Positions 28,912-36,628 of a DNA stretch of 64,000 bases are shown one piece after another. Each line of letters starts with the position of its first letter. Position 1 is the first letter of the stretch. The notes below the pieces were generated by a model, which saw only the letters and a list, made by a program, of their open reading frames with translations, was not told where the DNA came from and ran no database searches. This DNA is from an uncultured Alphaproteobacteria bacterium (GTDB lineage: Bacteria; Pseudomonadota; Alphaproteobacteria; RF32; CAG-239): NCBI GenBank assembly GCA_949493535.1, contig CASZWJ010000005.1, forward strand, positions 1 to 64,000, given 5' to 3'. The position numbers and the translations under genes were made by a program.

Positions 28912-30077
28912 TGTCTGAAACTTACAGCAAAGATGCCTTGGGCTATTATCAAATATTGGGTGTGAATTTTGATGCCGATGACGCGCAAATCAAAATAAAC
29001 TATCGTGAGCGGGCCAAGCAATGGCACCCTGACCATAACCCGAGCGAAGAAGCAAAAGAAAATTTCCAAAAACTCTCTGTGGCCTATGATATCATCAATG
29101 ACGAGGACAAACGTCTGGCTTATGATTTGCTGTGCTCGGCTTATCCGAAAGAAAAGTTTCCGGCGATGTTTGCGCTTAAGGTTTATAAAAATCGCAAAGG
29201 GCAGTTTGATTTAAACGTTCGGGCCGTCAGCTTGTGGAATGTAGTCGGCAAATTGGTAACGGCAGAGCGAAAAAAAACAGATGAAGTTTGCAATAATCAG
29301 GAAGCTTTGCGAGAGGTTTTCAAAAGCTCTGCCAAAAACTGGCTGTTAGGCTGGTGGAGTCCGCAGGCTTTTGTTTATAACATTCAGGCAATCGGCGCTA
29401 ATTTCAATAATATCGGAACCAATGCCAAAGAAAACTATCAGCTTTTGGTGCATAATGCCCTTGCATATGAACAAGACAACAAAAAAGACTTTGCATTTAT
29501 GTCGGCATTGCAGGCCGGAAATTATGCGGATGCTTATCAAAGAAGCCTGTTGCAGAAATATATGGAAAAACTCAGCGTCAAACCGCAGTTAAAATTAAGG
29601 CCGTGGAATTACCTTAATTTGAAACTGGTACAATTGATTATTCCTCTGGTTATTGTTTTGTTGAGCCTGATACCTTTTTCCGTAAAAGTAGTAAGCGAAA
29701 AAGATTTGCTGAGCTATTTTGATAAAAAGCAGGAAATAAGCTATCATCAGGAAGTTCAGTTCCAAACCGGCGGCACCATGGCCGATGATATGGTTGTCGG
29801 CAAAATCATTAATATTCCGGTTGATGTGACAGATTCTTCAAAGCTGGTCCATTTGGCCGGAGATCAAAAAATAATGTATGGTCCGGCCGATGATTTTGAT
29901 GTCTTAAAGCAGCTTAAATCAGGCGCAACCGTCAGGGTAACGGGAATATCGCCGGACGAAATCTGGTATCGGGTTATGCTGGATGACGGCCAAATGGGCT
30001 TTATCCGCAAAAAAATGGTCAAAGCCGGTATCGGCAATGAAATACCCTATGGAAGCCAGATTTATAAAAAACCGTAA
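28911..30077 (+). CDS. Membrane-anchored J-domain protein with C-terminal SH3-like domain
   Basis: 388 aa. An N-terminal J domain is complete (GYYQILGVNFDADDAQIK, HPD at 39-41, then LSVAYDIINDEDKRLAYD), so it should stimulate an Hsp70 ATPase such as DnaK. Residues 80-235 are a helical region of unknown role. A single TM lies at about 238-260. The last 90 residues (IMYGPADDFDVLKQLKSGATVRVTGISPDEIWYRVMLDDGQMGFI, in two parts) look like a bacterial SH3b domain, which would be on the far side of the membrane. Start overlaps the FliK-like gene by one base (TGATG), so it belongs to the flagellar operon. Confidence 0.75.
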   Translation: MSETYSKDALGYYQILGVNFDADDAQIKINYRERAKQWHPDHNPSEEAKENFQKLSVAYDIINDEDKRLAYDLLCSAYPKEKFPAMFALKVYKNRKGQFDLNVRAVSLWNVVGKLVTAERKKTDEVCNNQEALREVFKSSAKNWLLGWWSPQAFVYNIQAIGANFNNIGTNAKENYQLLVHNALAYEQDNKKDFAFMSALQAGNYADAYQRSLLQKYMEKLSVKPQLKLRPWNYLNLKLVQLIIPLVIVLLSLIPFSVKVVSEKDLLSYFDKKQEISYHQEVQFQTGGTMADDMVVGKIINIPVDVTDSSKLVHLAGDQKIMYGPADDFDVLKQLKSGATVRVTGISPDEIWYRVMLDDGQMGFIRKKMVKAGIGNEIPYGSQIYKKP

Positions 30078-30101
30078 TTGGCTAATTTTGTCTAAAAACA
30101 C

Positions 30102-30130
30102 TTGCTAAGAAAAATAATTTATGATATAAG
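30102..30130 (+). promoter_or_regulatory. Sigma-70-type promoter and 110-nt leader of the S1-like gene
   Basis: TTGCTA (30102-30107), a 17-base spacer and TATAAG (30125-30130) form a good housekeeping promoter. It leaves a leader of roughly 110 nt with two possible small stems (CCTC/GAGG near 30132-30156; AAGCA/TGCTT near 30174-30192) and no clear Shine-Dalgarno before the ATG at 30246. Confidence 0.6.
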
Positions 30131-30245
30131 GACCTCCGATAAACAATTATTTTAGAGGCTCTATGTGTGATAAAGCATGATTTTCCTGCTTCGGATTTTT
30201 GTTTGTCGCCATTTAAAACATATTTACTAACTAATCACTAAAGTT

Positions 30246-31436
30246 ATGGCAACAAATGCATTACTTGAACTTCAGAAAAAGTTCAATCTGTTTCAGGTCG
30301 GGGACAAACTGAAAGGAAACATCGTATCCGTTACGGATGATTCGCCACAGTTAAATCTGGTCGGCGGCGCGCTGGGCTTTATTAGTCCGGAAAACAACAA
30401 ACACTATGCCGATAACGGTATAATGCTGAAAGTAGGCAATTCGCTTGATGTCGAAGTCTGCGAGATTACGGAAGGGATTCCTTTCCTGAAGCTACCGGAT
30501 GAGTTTGTCCGACTTAACAGTGTTAAAAGGGCGGTCGTCAAATTTTCAGGCACGCGAGCGCTTGTGGTTGAGTTTTTTGATAAAATTCATCCGAATATCG
30601 GGCTTTACAGTCCGCTGGATATTCCGGAACAAGGGCTGCCGCTTCTCAACCCGGGAACGATGATTCTTTGCAAAGGCGTCAACCTTGATGAATCCGGAGA
30701 ATATCGGACAATCGAAGAAATCAAAGTCGATTTGGGTATCGAGGCAGACAAACCGGCCGGTTTTGAAATTCCCGCACCGTGGGATGAAGCCGAGATTACG
30801 GCAGCGGCTGTTCACGGAAGCATTCTGCAAAAGGGCGCTTATCGGCTGGGCGAGGTTTATATCGGCAGATTTGACGGCAGTAGATTCGTCGTTTTTGACG
30901 ACAAGACCAAAGCGATGATTAAAAACATGAATTCGCATTCTCCGTCTCAAGATGATTATCTGCTCGTCAGAATTATAAAACTGTGCGATTTTGGTGACTT
31001 CAAAGATGTTGAAGTTTTAGGGGTTGTCAACAAAGACTACGTCAAATACTTCAAAAAAGTTCGCCCCAAACAGCTTATTCCTTCTGTAAAGCCTACCGGC
31101 AAAAAGAGGGAAGATGTTTATGACTGCGGATTTAATTTCAGCCAGAGGGATAATAGGGTTTTTAGCGAGGGCGTTAAAGGCGGTTCGCCGGAACGTTTTG
31201 AAAAGTATTGGCTCGGTTTTCTTTACAAAGCCGAAGTCATCGGCGGAAGCCCCGTATTTACCTACAACAACGGTTTTAGGATAAATGTCAGATTGCTGGA
31301 GAACGAAGATGTTATTTTCATGGACGGACAAGTGGTTTTCTGCCGCCTGTGTTACATTGAGAATAACAAAGGCAAAGTTACTTTGACGGTTCGTCCCGAA
31401 TTCAGTCGTGAGAAAAATCCGGATGAAACATTCTGA
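30246..31436 (+). CDS. Unknown protein with S1/OB-like beta segments
   Basis: 396 aa, no signal peptide or TM segment. The N-terminal stretch VGDKLKGNIVSVTDDSPQLNLVGGALGFISPEN reads like an S1/OB RNA-binding fold (two segments either side of the loop). Similar beta-rich blocks recur near residues 200-260 (VYIGRFDGSRFVVFDDK) and 335-390 (INVRLLENEDVIFMDGQVVF). I infer a multi-OB, possibly RNA-binding protein, but no diagnostic residue confirms this. It has its own promoter and a terminator, so it is monocistronic. No gene name is warranted. Confidence 0.55.
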   Translation: MATNALLELQKKFNLFQVGDKLKGNIVSVTDDSPQLNLVGGALGFISPENNKHYADNGIMLKVGNSLDVEVCEITEGIPFLKLPDEFVRLNSVKRAVVKFSGTRALVVEFFDKIHPNIGLYSPLDIPEQGLPLLNPGTMILCKGVNLDESGEYRTIEEIKVDLGIEADKPAGFEIPAPWDEAEITAAAVHGSILQKGAYRLGEVYIGRFDGSRFVVFDDKTKAMIKNMNSHSPSQDDYLLVRIIKLCDFGDFKDVEVLGVVNKDYVKYFKKVRPKQLIPSVKPTGKKREDVYDCGFNFSQRDNRVFSEGVKGGSPERFEKYWLGFLYKAEVIGGSPVFTYNNGFRINVRLLENEDVIFMDGQVVFCRLCYIENNKGKVTLTVRPEFSREKNPDETF

Positions 31437-31462
31437 AAAAGCTTGATTTTCAAAAATCAAAA

Positions 31463-31497
31463 ACAGCGTCGCTTATAGAAACGGCGCTGTTTTTTTT
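31463..31497 (+). terminator. Intrinsic terminator after the S1-like gene
   Basis: ACAGCGTCG (31463-31471) pairs with CGGCGCTGT (31482-31490) with one G-T pair, followed by eight T. It also separates this gene from the convergent ymdB. Confidence 0.85.
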
Positions 31498-31500
31498 ATC

Positions 31501-32283
31501 TTACAATTTAATCTGTTCGATTCTGACCGCTAATCCGGTTTTGTCGTCCGTCTCTACCAAAACGCCGAACAATGTGCCTTTGCCTTTGGCCGGAACCAGC
31601 CTGCCGCCCGTGTATTTGCGGGCAAGGCGATCCATAGGTTCCTGTTTGTCAAAACCGAGAACGGAATCATAATCGCCGCACATGCCGACATCTGAGATGT
31701 ATGCCGTGCCGCCCGGCCAGATTTTTGCGTCAGCGGTCGGAACATGGGTATGCGTGCCGAGTACGGCCGAAACGCGCCCGTCCAGATAACAGCCTAAAGC
31801 CAGTTTTTCGGAAGTCGCTTCGGCATGGATATCAACCATAATCGCGTCAATATTGCGTCCGAGCGCATAATTTTTTAACAGTTTGTCAACGGCGGCGACC
31901 GGACAATCGACAGCTTCCATAAACAGCCGCCCCAAAAGCTGTATAATCAAGAGTTTTTTGCCGTTTGGAAGTTCAAGTTCGCAAAAGCCTTTGCCGGGAA
32001 GATTTTCGGGATAATTTAACGGGCGGACGATTTTTTTGCAGTCATTGAGATAAGGAATAAGCTCTCTCTGCTGCCAAACGTGGTTTCCCGTTGTCAGCGC
32101 ATCGACGCCGCGGTCAAGAAAATCGCGGCAGATTCCCGGTGTAACGCCAAAGCCATGAGCCGCGTTTTCAATATTAACGATAATAAAATCGGGGTGATAA
32201 GTCTGTCTCAGATTGTCCAAATTGTTTAAAACCGCTTCGCGTCCGGCGCGGGCAACCACATCTCCGCAATATATAAACTTCAA
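31501..32283 (-). CDS. ymdB: YmdB/TIGR00282-family metallophosphoesterase
   Basis: 260 aa. Members are binuclear-metal phosphodiesterases; the Bacillus YmdB hydrolyses 2',3'-cyclic nucleotides and affects RNA turnover and biofilm choice. All metal-ligand motifs are present: the N-terminal IYCGDVVARAGR (Asp), NIENAAHGFG, TTGNHVW, VDIHAEATSEK and GTHTHVPTAD. Length is the family norm. The gene lies downstream of zapA and the 6S RNA, an order seen in other Alphaproteobacteria. The start is at 32283; upstream A/G-rich spacing is weak. Confidence 0.92.
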   Translation of the reverse strand: MKFIYCGDVVARAGREAVLNNLDNLRQTYHPDFIIVNIENAAHGFGVTPGICRDFLDRGVDALTTGNHVWQQRELIPYLNDCKKIVRPLNYPENLPGKGFCELELPNGKKLLIIQLLGRLFMEAVDCPVAAVDKLLKNYALGRNIDAIMVDIHAEATSEKLALGCYLDGRVSAVLGTHTHVPTADAKIWPGGTAYISDVGMCGDYDSVLGFDKQEPMDRLARKYTGGRLVPAKGKGTLFGVLVETDDKTGLAVRIEQIKL

Positions 32284-32304
32284 CTTAACTCTTCCTGCTG
32301 TAAT

Positions 32305-32328
32305 AAAAAAGCCCCTAAATCAGGAGCT
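32305..32328 (-). terminator. Terminator of the 6S RNA
   Basis: On the minus strand GCTCCT (32322-32327) pairs with AGGGGC (32311-32316), including one G-U pair, and is followed by six T. It separates the 6S RNA from ymdB. Confidence 0.75.
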
Positions 32329-32339
32329 TGCATTAAAAA

Positions 32340-32508
32340 CTTTGCGAGGGAGCCGTCTTAGCCGTATGGATACATTCTTATCGAACCGCTTCTCAAAAAG
32401 TGGGCATCGTATAAACAGGCCACGACCTGCACAGTGACAATTCCCTTAAAAATAATGTTGGCTCGGAAGATCTGCGGAAATACAAACCAGACAGCATCCC
32501 TCTATGTA
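32340..32508 (-). ncRNA. ssrS: 6S RNA
   Basis: Non-coding RNA that mimics an open promoter and binds sigma-70 RNA polymerase. On the minus strand the ends form a long closing stem: GAGGGA then GCUGUCU at the 5' side (complement of about 32488-32502), and AGACGGC then UCCCUC at the 3' side (complement of 32346-32358). Inside, CCGAGCCAACAUU matches the 6S element downstream of the stem, and a GCAGG/CCUG hairpin sits near the top. The location between zapA and ymdB is the classical alphaproteobacterial locus. Ends are approximate. Confidence 0.8.
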
Positions 32509-32514
32509 TTCAGG

Positions 32515-32859
32515 TTACAATAATTCAATCCGCTTTGCAACAGAATTTATTTCTTCTGTTAAAGTTTTTATTTTGCCGGCCAAATCGGCGTCAAGCTCCA
32601 GAAGTTTTTGGCTGTCGTCATGTGACGGAGCCGGTGCTGAAACCGCGCCGCCGTTCTTTTTTATCTCCGCCAGTTCGTCAGCCAAAAGCAATCCGACCAT
32701 GGCAAGAAGCATATTCTCGTTTACCTGCCCCGAAGCAGATGTTAAAAGTTTGGCTTTTTCATCCAGAACTCTGGCTAATTGCAAGATTCTGACTTCCTGC
32801 CCGTCTTCGCAGGCAATTGCATATTCGCGCGAATTAATTGTTATTGTTACTTGTGCCAT
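32515..32859 (-). CDS. zapA: Cell division protein ZapA
   Basis: 114-aa FtsZ-ring stabiliser. The N-terminal domain reads VTITINSREYAIACEDGQE, followed by the typical helical dimerisation region LARVLDEKAKLLTSA and MLLAMVGLLLADEL, ending in a coiled coil. Length is normal. It overlaps the upstream coiled-coil gene by 26 bases and is followed by the 6S RNA. Confidence 0.93.
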   Translation of the reverse strand: MAQVTITINSREYAIACEDGQEVRILQLARVLDEKAKLLTSASGQVNENMLLAMVGLLLADELAEIKKNGGAVSAPAPSHDDSQKLLELDADLAGKIKTLTEEINSVAKRIELL

Positions 32860-33121
32860 CGTTTTCTAAAACTTTATCTAATTTTACTATAACCGCATCA
32901 ATGTTTTTTATAATATTTTGAGAAGAGCTTTTTAACATTTCCAAACGTTTATTGTTATCGCTCAGTTCGGCTTCGCTTTTTCTTTTTGCATTGCTCAGCC
33001 GGTCTTTTTTTTCATCCAGTATGGTATTGAGTTTAACCAAAACGTCGCTGAGTTCGGCTAACGCGTTGCCTGTTTGGGATAATTCGATTTTTTTTGTATC
33101 AGTCACAATTTTCTCTTTCAT
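32834..33121 (-). CDS. Small coiled-coil protein (DUF4164-like), upstream of zapA
   Basis: 95 aa, nearly all alpha-helical and heptad-rich (LAELSDVLVKLNTILDEKKDRL, then LEMLKSSSQNIIKNIDAVIVKLDKVL in segments). It ends in an Asn tail. The position directly before zapA, with a 26-base overlap, matches the DUF4164 gene that sits there in many Alphaproteobacteria; the assignment rests on this context and size. A role with ZapA in division is plausible but not shown. Confidence 0.7.
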   Translation of the reverse strand: MKEKIVTDTKKIELSQTGNALAELSDVLVKLNTILDEKKDRLSNAKRKSEAELSDNNKRLEMLKSSSQNIIKNIDAVIVKLDKVLENDGTSNNNN

Positions 33122-33193
33122 TTAGAGTATTATTCCCGTATATTCAGTGCATAATAAACGGATATTCAACTTTTTCAACAACAAAGAAATGTT

Positions 33194-33724
33194 ATGCCAA
33201 AGTTTATACTCAAAATTAATTCCGACGATACGGAACTCATAGATAACGGTGATATTTGCTGTTATCTGGCAGATGAAAACTCGGCGCCGCAAATAGTCGA
33301 TGCAGCCCGAAAATCAGACAAACTGGTGTTGTCTTTCGGTGAAAATGCCGCGGCGGATTGTGTGGAAAAACAGTTTGACGGTGCATTGGTCGTTCATCCG
33401 GTTGATGATAAATATGCCAAATTTATCAAGCCGCTGCAAAAACAGCTCGGCAGGAAGTTTTTGGGGCTTGGCTGCGAAGCGACGCGCCATGAGGCCATGC
33501 TGGTTTCCGAAGCCGAACCGGATTTTGTGGCGTTTAAGATAAATAGGGAAAGCCAAAACGAAGCGGCGGAAGTTCTGCGGTGGTACGGCGAGCTTTTTTT
33601 GTTGCAGTCTGCTTTGTTCTATACGCCGGAGTTGAATGATGAAATATTGTCTTTAACCGATTTTGTTATTTTAAATACGGCGGAGTATAAGATTCTAGTT
33701 GATAAAATCAAAAGATTAGATTAA
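33194..33724 (+). CDS. ThiE-like (thiamine-phosphate synthase-like) protein, probably degenerate
   Basis: 176 aa. The second half recalls the TIM-barrel end of ThiE-family proteins: LGLGCEATRHEAMLVSEAEPDFVAFKI (in two parts), then EVLRWYGELFLLQSALF and LSLTDFVILNTAEY. In ThiE the corresponding positions give GxSRHDAM, GADYVxFG and the phosphate-binding G-G-I segment. Here the glycine-rich phosphate loop is replaced (ALFYTPELND), and the first half of the barrel is short. I infer a non-catalytic or changed relative. There are no other thiamine genes nearby. It sits upstream of efp. Confidence 0.5.
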   Translation: MPKFILKINSDDTELIDNGDICCYLADENSAPQIVDAARKSDKLVLSFGENAAADCVEKQFDGALVVHPVDDKYAKFIKPLQKQLGRKFLGLGCEATRHEAMLVSEAEPDFVAFKINRESQNEAAEVLRWYGELFLLQSALFYTPELNDEILSLTDFVILNTAEYKILVDKIKRLD

Positions 33725-33772
33725 TTTGCCAGATAATATTGAATTTATAATCAGAAAATATTGGAGAAAAAT

Positions 33773-34336
33773 ATGAAACAGCAAGCAGGTTCTATTAGAA
33801 TTGGATGGGTTATCGAATATAAAAACAAACCTTGGACGGTTACCAAAACCAACTTTGTAAAGCCCGGAAAAGGCGGCGCTTTTATGCAGGTTGAGATGAA
33901 ATCTGTCGAAGAAGGCACCAAAACCAACGAACGTTACAGAACGGAAGACATGGTTGAAAAACTCATGGTTGAAACCAAAGACTGCCAGTTCCTGTTTGAA
34001 GATTCTACCGGTTTGAACTTTATGGACAGCGAAACTTTTGACCAGTTTGCAATGCCGGCAGATGTTTTGGGTGATTCCCGTCCGTTTCTGACAGACGGTA
34101 TGGCTGTAATTATCAACGTTATTGACGGTAAGCCGATTTCAGTTGAACTGCCGTTGCAGGTTGTTTGCGAAGTTGTTGAAACAGAGCCTGTCATCAAAGG
34201 CCAGACAGCCGCTTCTTCTTACAAACCGGCTATTTTGGACAATGGCGTTCGCGTTATGGTTCCGCCTTTCGTCGGCCAAAATGAAAAAATCGTTGTCAGC
34301 ACCGCTGATGCTTCTTATGTCGAAAGAGCCAAATAA
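33773..34336 (+). CDS. efp: Elongation factor P
   Basis: 187-aa translation factor that rescues ribosomes stalled at polyproline runs. Three beta-barrel domains are visible: N-terminal with the functional loop tip KPGKGGAF (lysine 33 is the residue usually modified), middle OB domain (RTEDMVEKLMVETKDCQFLF), and C-terminal OB domain (ALS-type PLQVVCEVVETEP). The ATG at 33773 has TTGGAG 7 bases upstream and gives the standard length; the TTG inside that element is not a start. It shares TAATG with the next gene. No epmA or epmB is nearby. Confidence 0.96.
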   Translation: MKQQAGSIRIGWVIEYKNKPWTVTKTNFVKPGKGGAFMQVEMKSVEEGTKTNERYRTEDMVEKLMVETKDCQFLFEDSTGLNFMDSETFDQFAMPADVLGDSRPFLTDGMAVIINVIDGKPISVELPLQVVCEVVETEPVIKGQTAASSYKPAILDNGVRVMVPPFVGQNEKIVVSTADASYVERAK

Positions 34337-35127
34337 TGTCTTATTTAACCGCTAATATGAATATGCTCATGAGCGCCGTCAAAAAGGCGGCGTCTTCAAT
34401 GAGCCGCGATTTCAGCGAAATTGAAAAGCTGCAGTCGTCCGTTCGCGGCCATCAGGAGTTTGTTGCTGCGGCAGTCAAAAAAGTTGAGGGCAGCCTCCGG
34501 GCAGAATTATCAAAAGCGCGCCCGAATTATGCTTTTGCCCAAGATGGAAAGCCTCAGCCGAATGTGCCGCACTTTATTGTGTCATCGTTGGACGGCGTAA
34601 TAAATTTTGCTCATGGCATACCGCATTTTTCCATTTCTGCTGCAACTGTCGAAAACGGCATTATCACCGCAGCGGTTATTTATAATCCGGCAACTGACGA
34701 ACTTTATTTTGCAGAAAAGGGTAATGGTGCGTATAAAGAAGGTTTCCGCAATCATGAACGTTTGCGCGTTTCTTTTCGCAAAGATTTGCCAGAATGCGTT
34801 TTTGCCGCTTTGGATTCGGGAAACGAAAACATTGCCGTTCGTGAGCGTTTGGTCTCATCGGTAAACGCTTTGCGCGTTTTAGGGGCGTCCAGCCTTGATT
34901 TGGCTTATGTCGCTGCCGGAAAACTCGATGCTGCGGTCAGTTTCGGCAACAGCCTTTCTGAAATCGCTGCCGGTATTTTGCTGGTAAAAGAAGCCGGAGG
35001 TTCGGTTTATGAATTAAACCAAAAAGATATTCGCAGCGAAGATTTGGCTGCGGTTTTGCGTTCCGGCAATATTATTGCCTGCAATGCTAATTTAGGCAAA
35101 AAAATTCACGATTTGTTGAATAAGTAA
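34336..35127 (+). CDS. Inositol-monophosphatase-family protein with altered metal ligands
   Basis: 263 aa with the IMPase/SuhB fold throughout: VSSLDGVINFAHGIPHFSIS, then SSLDLAYVAAGKLDAAVSFG and ILLVKEAGG. Three catalytic positions differ from active enzymes. The GEE loop that supplies a metal ligand reads YAFAQDG. The D-P-L-D-G-T motif reads S-S-L-D-G-V, so the first Asp is Ser83. The W-D motif near the end reads S-E (208-209). Phosphatase activity is therefore doubtful; a SuhB-like RNA-related or structural role would fit. It overlaps efp by one base (TAATG), so the two are coupled. Confidence 0.85.
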   Translation: MSYLTANMNMLMSAVKKAASSMSRDFSEIEKLQSSVRGHQEFVAAAVKKVEGSLRAELSKARPNYAFAQDGKPQPNVPHFIVSSLDGVINFAHGIPHFSISAATVENGIITAAVIYNPATDELYFAEKGNGAYKEGFRNHERLRVSFRKDLPECVFAALDSGNENIAVRERLVSSVNALRVLGASSLDLAYVAAGKLDAAVSFGNSLSEIAAGILLVKEAGGSVYELNQKDIRSEDLAAVLRSGNIIACNANLGKKIHDLLNK

Positions 35128-35154
35128 TTATTTACCCCGCTGGAGGAAAAAGGG

Positions 35155-36177
35155 ATGCGCGCAAAATTTTTGTTGGTGCCGGCAATTGTGCTGGGAACGG
35201 GCTTGTTGTTTTCAGGTTCAAATGCTGCCGCAGATGACGTTTATGTTGACTTGTCGGTACTTGATGGTCTTGGCGAAACAGTCTCTCCTGCAATCAATAA
35301 CGGTCCTCTTTTTCCTGTCGTGAAAAAAGCTGAGCCGCGCAAAGCCGTTAAAAAATCTGCTTCGGCGCGTAAAGCCAAGCCGGCAGCAAAGAAAAAAGCT
35401 GCTGAAAAATCTTTGCCCGCAGTCGTTTCCGATAAGCTGGAAATTCCTGCCAAACCGGAAATTAAAGTTGAAGTTAAAATGCCGGAGCAAGCTGAAACTC
35501 CCGTGAAAACGACGGTTTCGGAAACGGAAATTCCGGTGGATCTGCAAAATTCTCCTTTTGCGACAGCTCCGGTTGAAAACCGCGAAGAAGAAATATCCGC
35601 GGCACCGACAGCGCCGGTAGAAATTAAAACCGAACCTTTGTCAGATGTTGAAAAAGAGCCGGTTATTATGGAGCCGATTAACGGAACGACCCCGCTGCCG
35701 TCAGCGCAGGAAGATAACGCGGTTATTACTGCGGTTCCTGAGTCATTGTTCCGGTCTTCAGACGAGACAAAACAAAACGAAATTTCCTCTGATGATGAAC
35801 AGTCTGCTGCTGCGCCTTTAATTGAAAAGAATGTTTTGCCTCTCATTCCGTTAACAACGCCTGAAAAGGCGGAGATTCCGTCAGGAGAGGTCGTTTTCCT
35901 GCCGGACAGCTACGATTTGACGGATGAAGATAAAGCACGGCTGGATGCGATTGTTGCTTCTTTTGAGAACCCTGCTGTCAACAAGATTGCGATTTATGCT
36001 TATAATGTTGATGACGGCAAAGACGTATTTCGTAAAAAACGTTTGTCGTTAAACCGTGCCGTCGAAGTTCGTTCTTATTTATTGGGAAAAGGCTATAAGA
36101 ACTTCAGTATCAAAGTTGTCAATATCAGCGAACCCGAAGATAAAGAAAACAAGGTCGTAGTAGAAGAGCTCAAATAA
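35155..36177 (+). CDS. Secreted OmpA-like domain protein with a long Pro/Glu/Lys linker
   Basis: 340 aa. A signal peptide (LVPAIVLGTGLLFSGSNAAA) is followed by about 210 residues of low-complexity Ala/Pro/Glu/Lys sequence. The last 95 residues resemble the OmpA C-terminal fold: VVFLPDSYDLTDEDKARLDAIV, then KIAIYAYNVDDGKDVFRKKRLSLNRAVEVRSYLLGKGY in segments. The L-S-x-x-R-A-x-x-V-R-x-Y-L block is characteristic, but the usual peptidoglycan-binding TD-x2-G segment is changed (YNVDDGK). It may span the periplasm, with the linker as a stalk. GGAGGAAA precedes the ATG. Confidence 0.65.
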   Translation: MRAKFLLVPAIVLGTGLLFSGSNAAADDVYVDLSVLDGLGETVSPAINNGPLFPVVKKAEPRKAVKKSASARKAKPAAKKKAAEKSLPAVVSDKLEIPAKPEIKVEVKMPEQAETPVKTTVSETEIPVDLQNSPFATAPVENREEEISAAPTAPVEIKTEPLSDVEKEPVIMEPINGTTPLPSAQEDNAVITAVPESLFRSSDETKQNEISSDDEQSAAAPLIEKNVLPLIPLTTPEKAEIPSGEVVFLPDSYDLTDEDKARLDAIVASFENPAVNKIAIYAYNVDDGKDVFRKKRLSLNRAVEVRSYLLGKGYKNFSIKVVNISEPEDKENKVVVEELK

Positions 36178-36223
36178 ATTGTCTGATTTTCGTCAATAAA
36201 TTTAAAAAAGTATAAATTAATGC

Positions 36224-36252
36224 TTGCCTTATTGCGAATGGTAATGTATAAG
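36224..36252 (+). promoter_or_regulatory. Sigma-70-type promoter for rpmE
   Basis: TTGCCT (36224-36229), 17-base spacer, TATAAG (36247-36252), about 40 bases before the rpmE ATG. Confidence 0.65.
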
Positions 36253-36298
36253 AGCTTAAAAATTATGCGTTTAAATAAAAGTTTTAGGAGTTTTTACA

Positions 36299-36538
36299 AT
36301 GAAAAAAGGTATTCACCCTGATTATCATGAAATTACTTATGTCATGACAGACGGTTCTGAATTCACAACCAAATCTACAATGGGCAAACCCGGCGAAAAA
36401 ATTCGTTTGGAAATTGATCCGAAATCTCATCCGGCATGGACTGGCGTTCAGCGTTTGGTTGATACCGGCGGTCAGATTTCTAAATTCAATAATAAATTTG
36501 GCGCTTTCGGCCTTAAAGCTGGTGATACAGCCAACTAA
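36299..36538 (+). CDS. rpmE: 50S ribosomal protein L31
   Basis: 79 aa. [42 protein letters not shown] and [11 protein letters not shown] match bacterial L31. It lacks all four zinc cysteines, as do most alphaproteobacterial L31 proteins, so it is the zinc-free form. TTTTAGGAG lies 7 bases before the ATG. It has its own promoter and a terminator and is thus a single-gene unit. Confidence 0.96.
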   Translation: MKKGIHPDYHEITYVMTDGSEFTTKSTMGKPGEKIRLEIDPKSHPAWTGVQRLVDTGGQISKFNNKFGAFGLKAGDTAN

Positions 36539-36562
36539 TTTTTTGACATTTAGTGTTTTATT

Positions 36563-36597
36563 AACCTGCATTTGTTATACTGAATGCAGGTTTTTTT
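36563..36597 (+). terminator. Intrinsic terminator after rpmE
   Basis: AACCTGCATT pairs with AATGCAGGTT (stem core 36565-36572 and 36583-36590), followed by seven T. Confidence 0.92.
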
Positions 36598-36628
36598 ATG
36601 CCCGAATAATTTAAGCGACAAATAATTA

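Noticed and set aside
32213..32437. Short plus-strand open frame over the 6S RNA
   Set aside because: It lies antisense to the 6S RNA and the ymdB start and has no Shine-Dalgarno.
36284..36571. Minus-strand frame opposite rpmE
   Set aside because: Antisense shadow of a conserved ribosomal protein gene; it also crosses the rpmE terminator.
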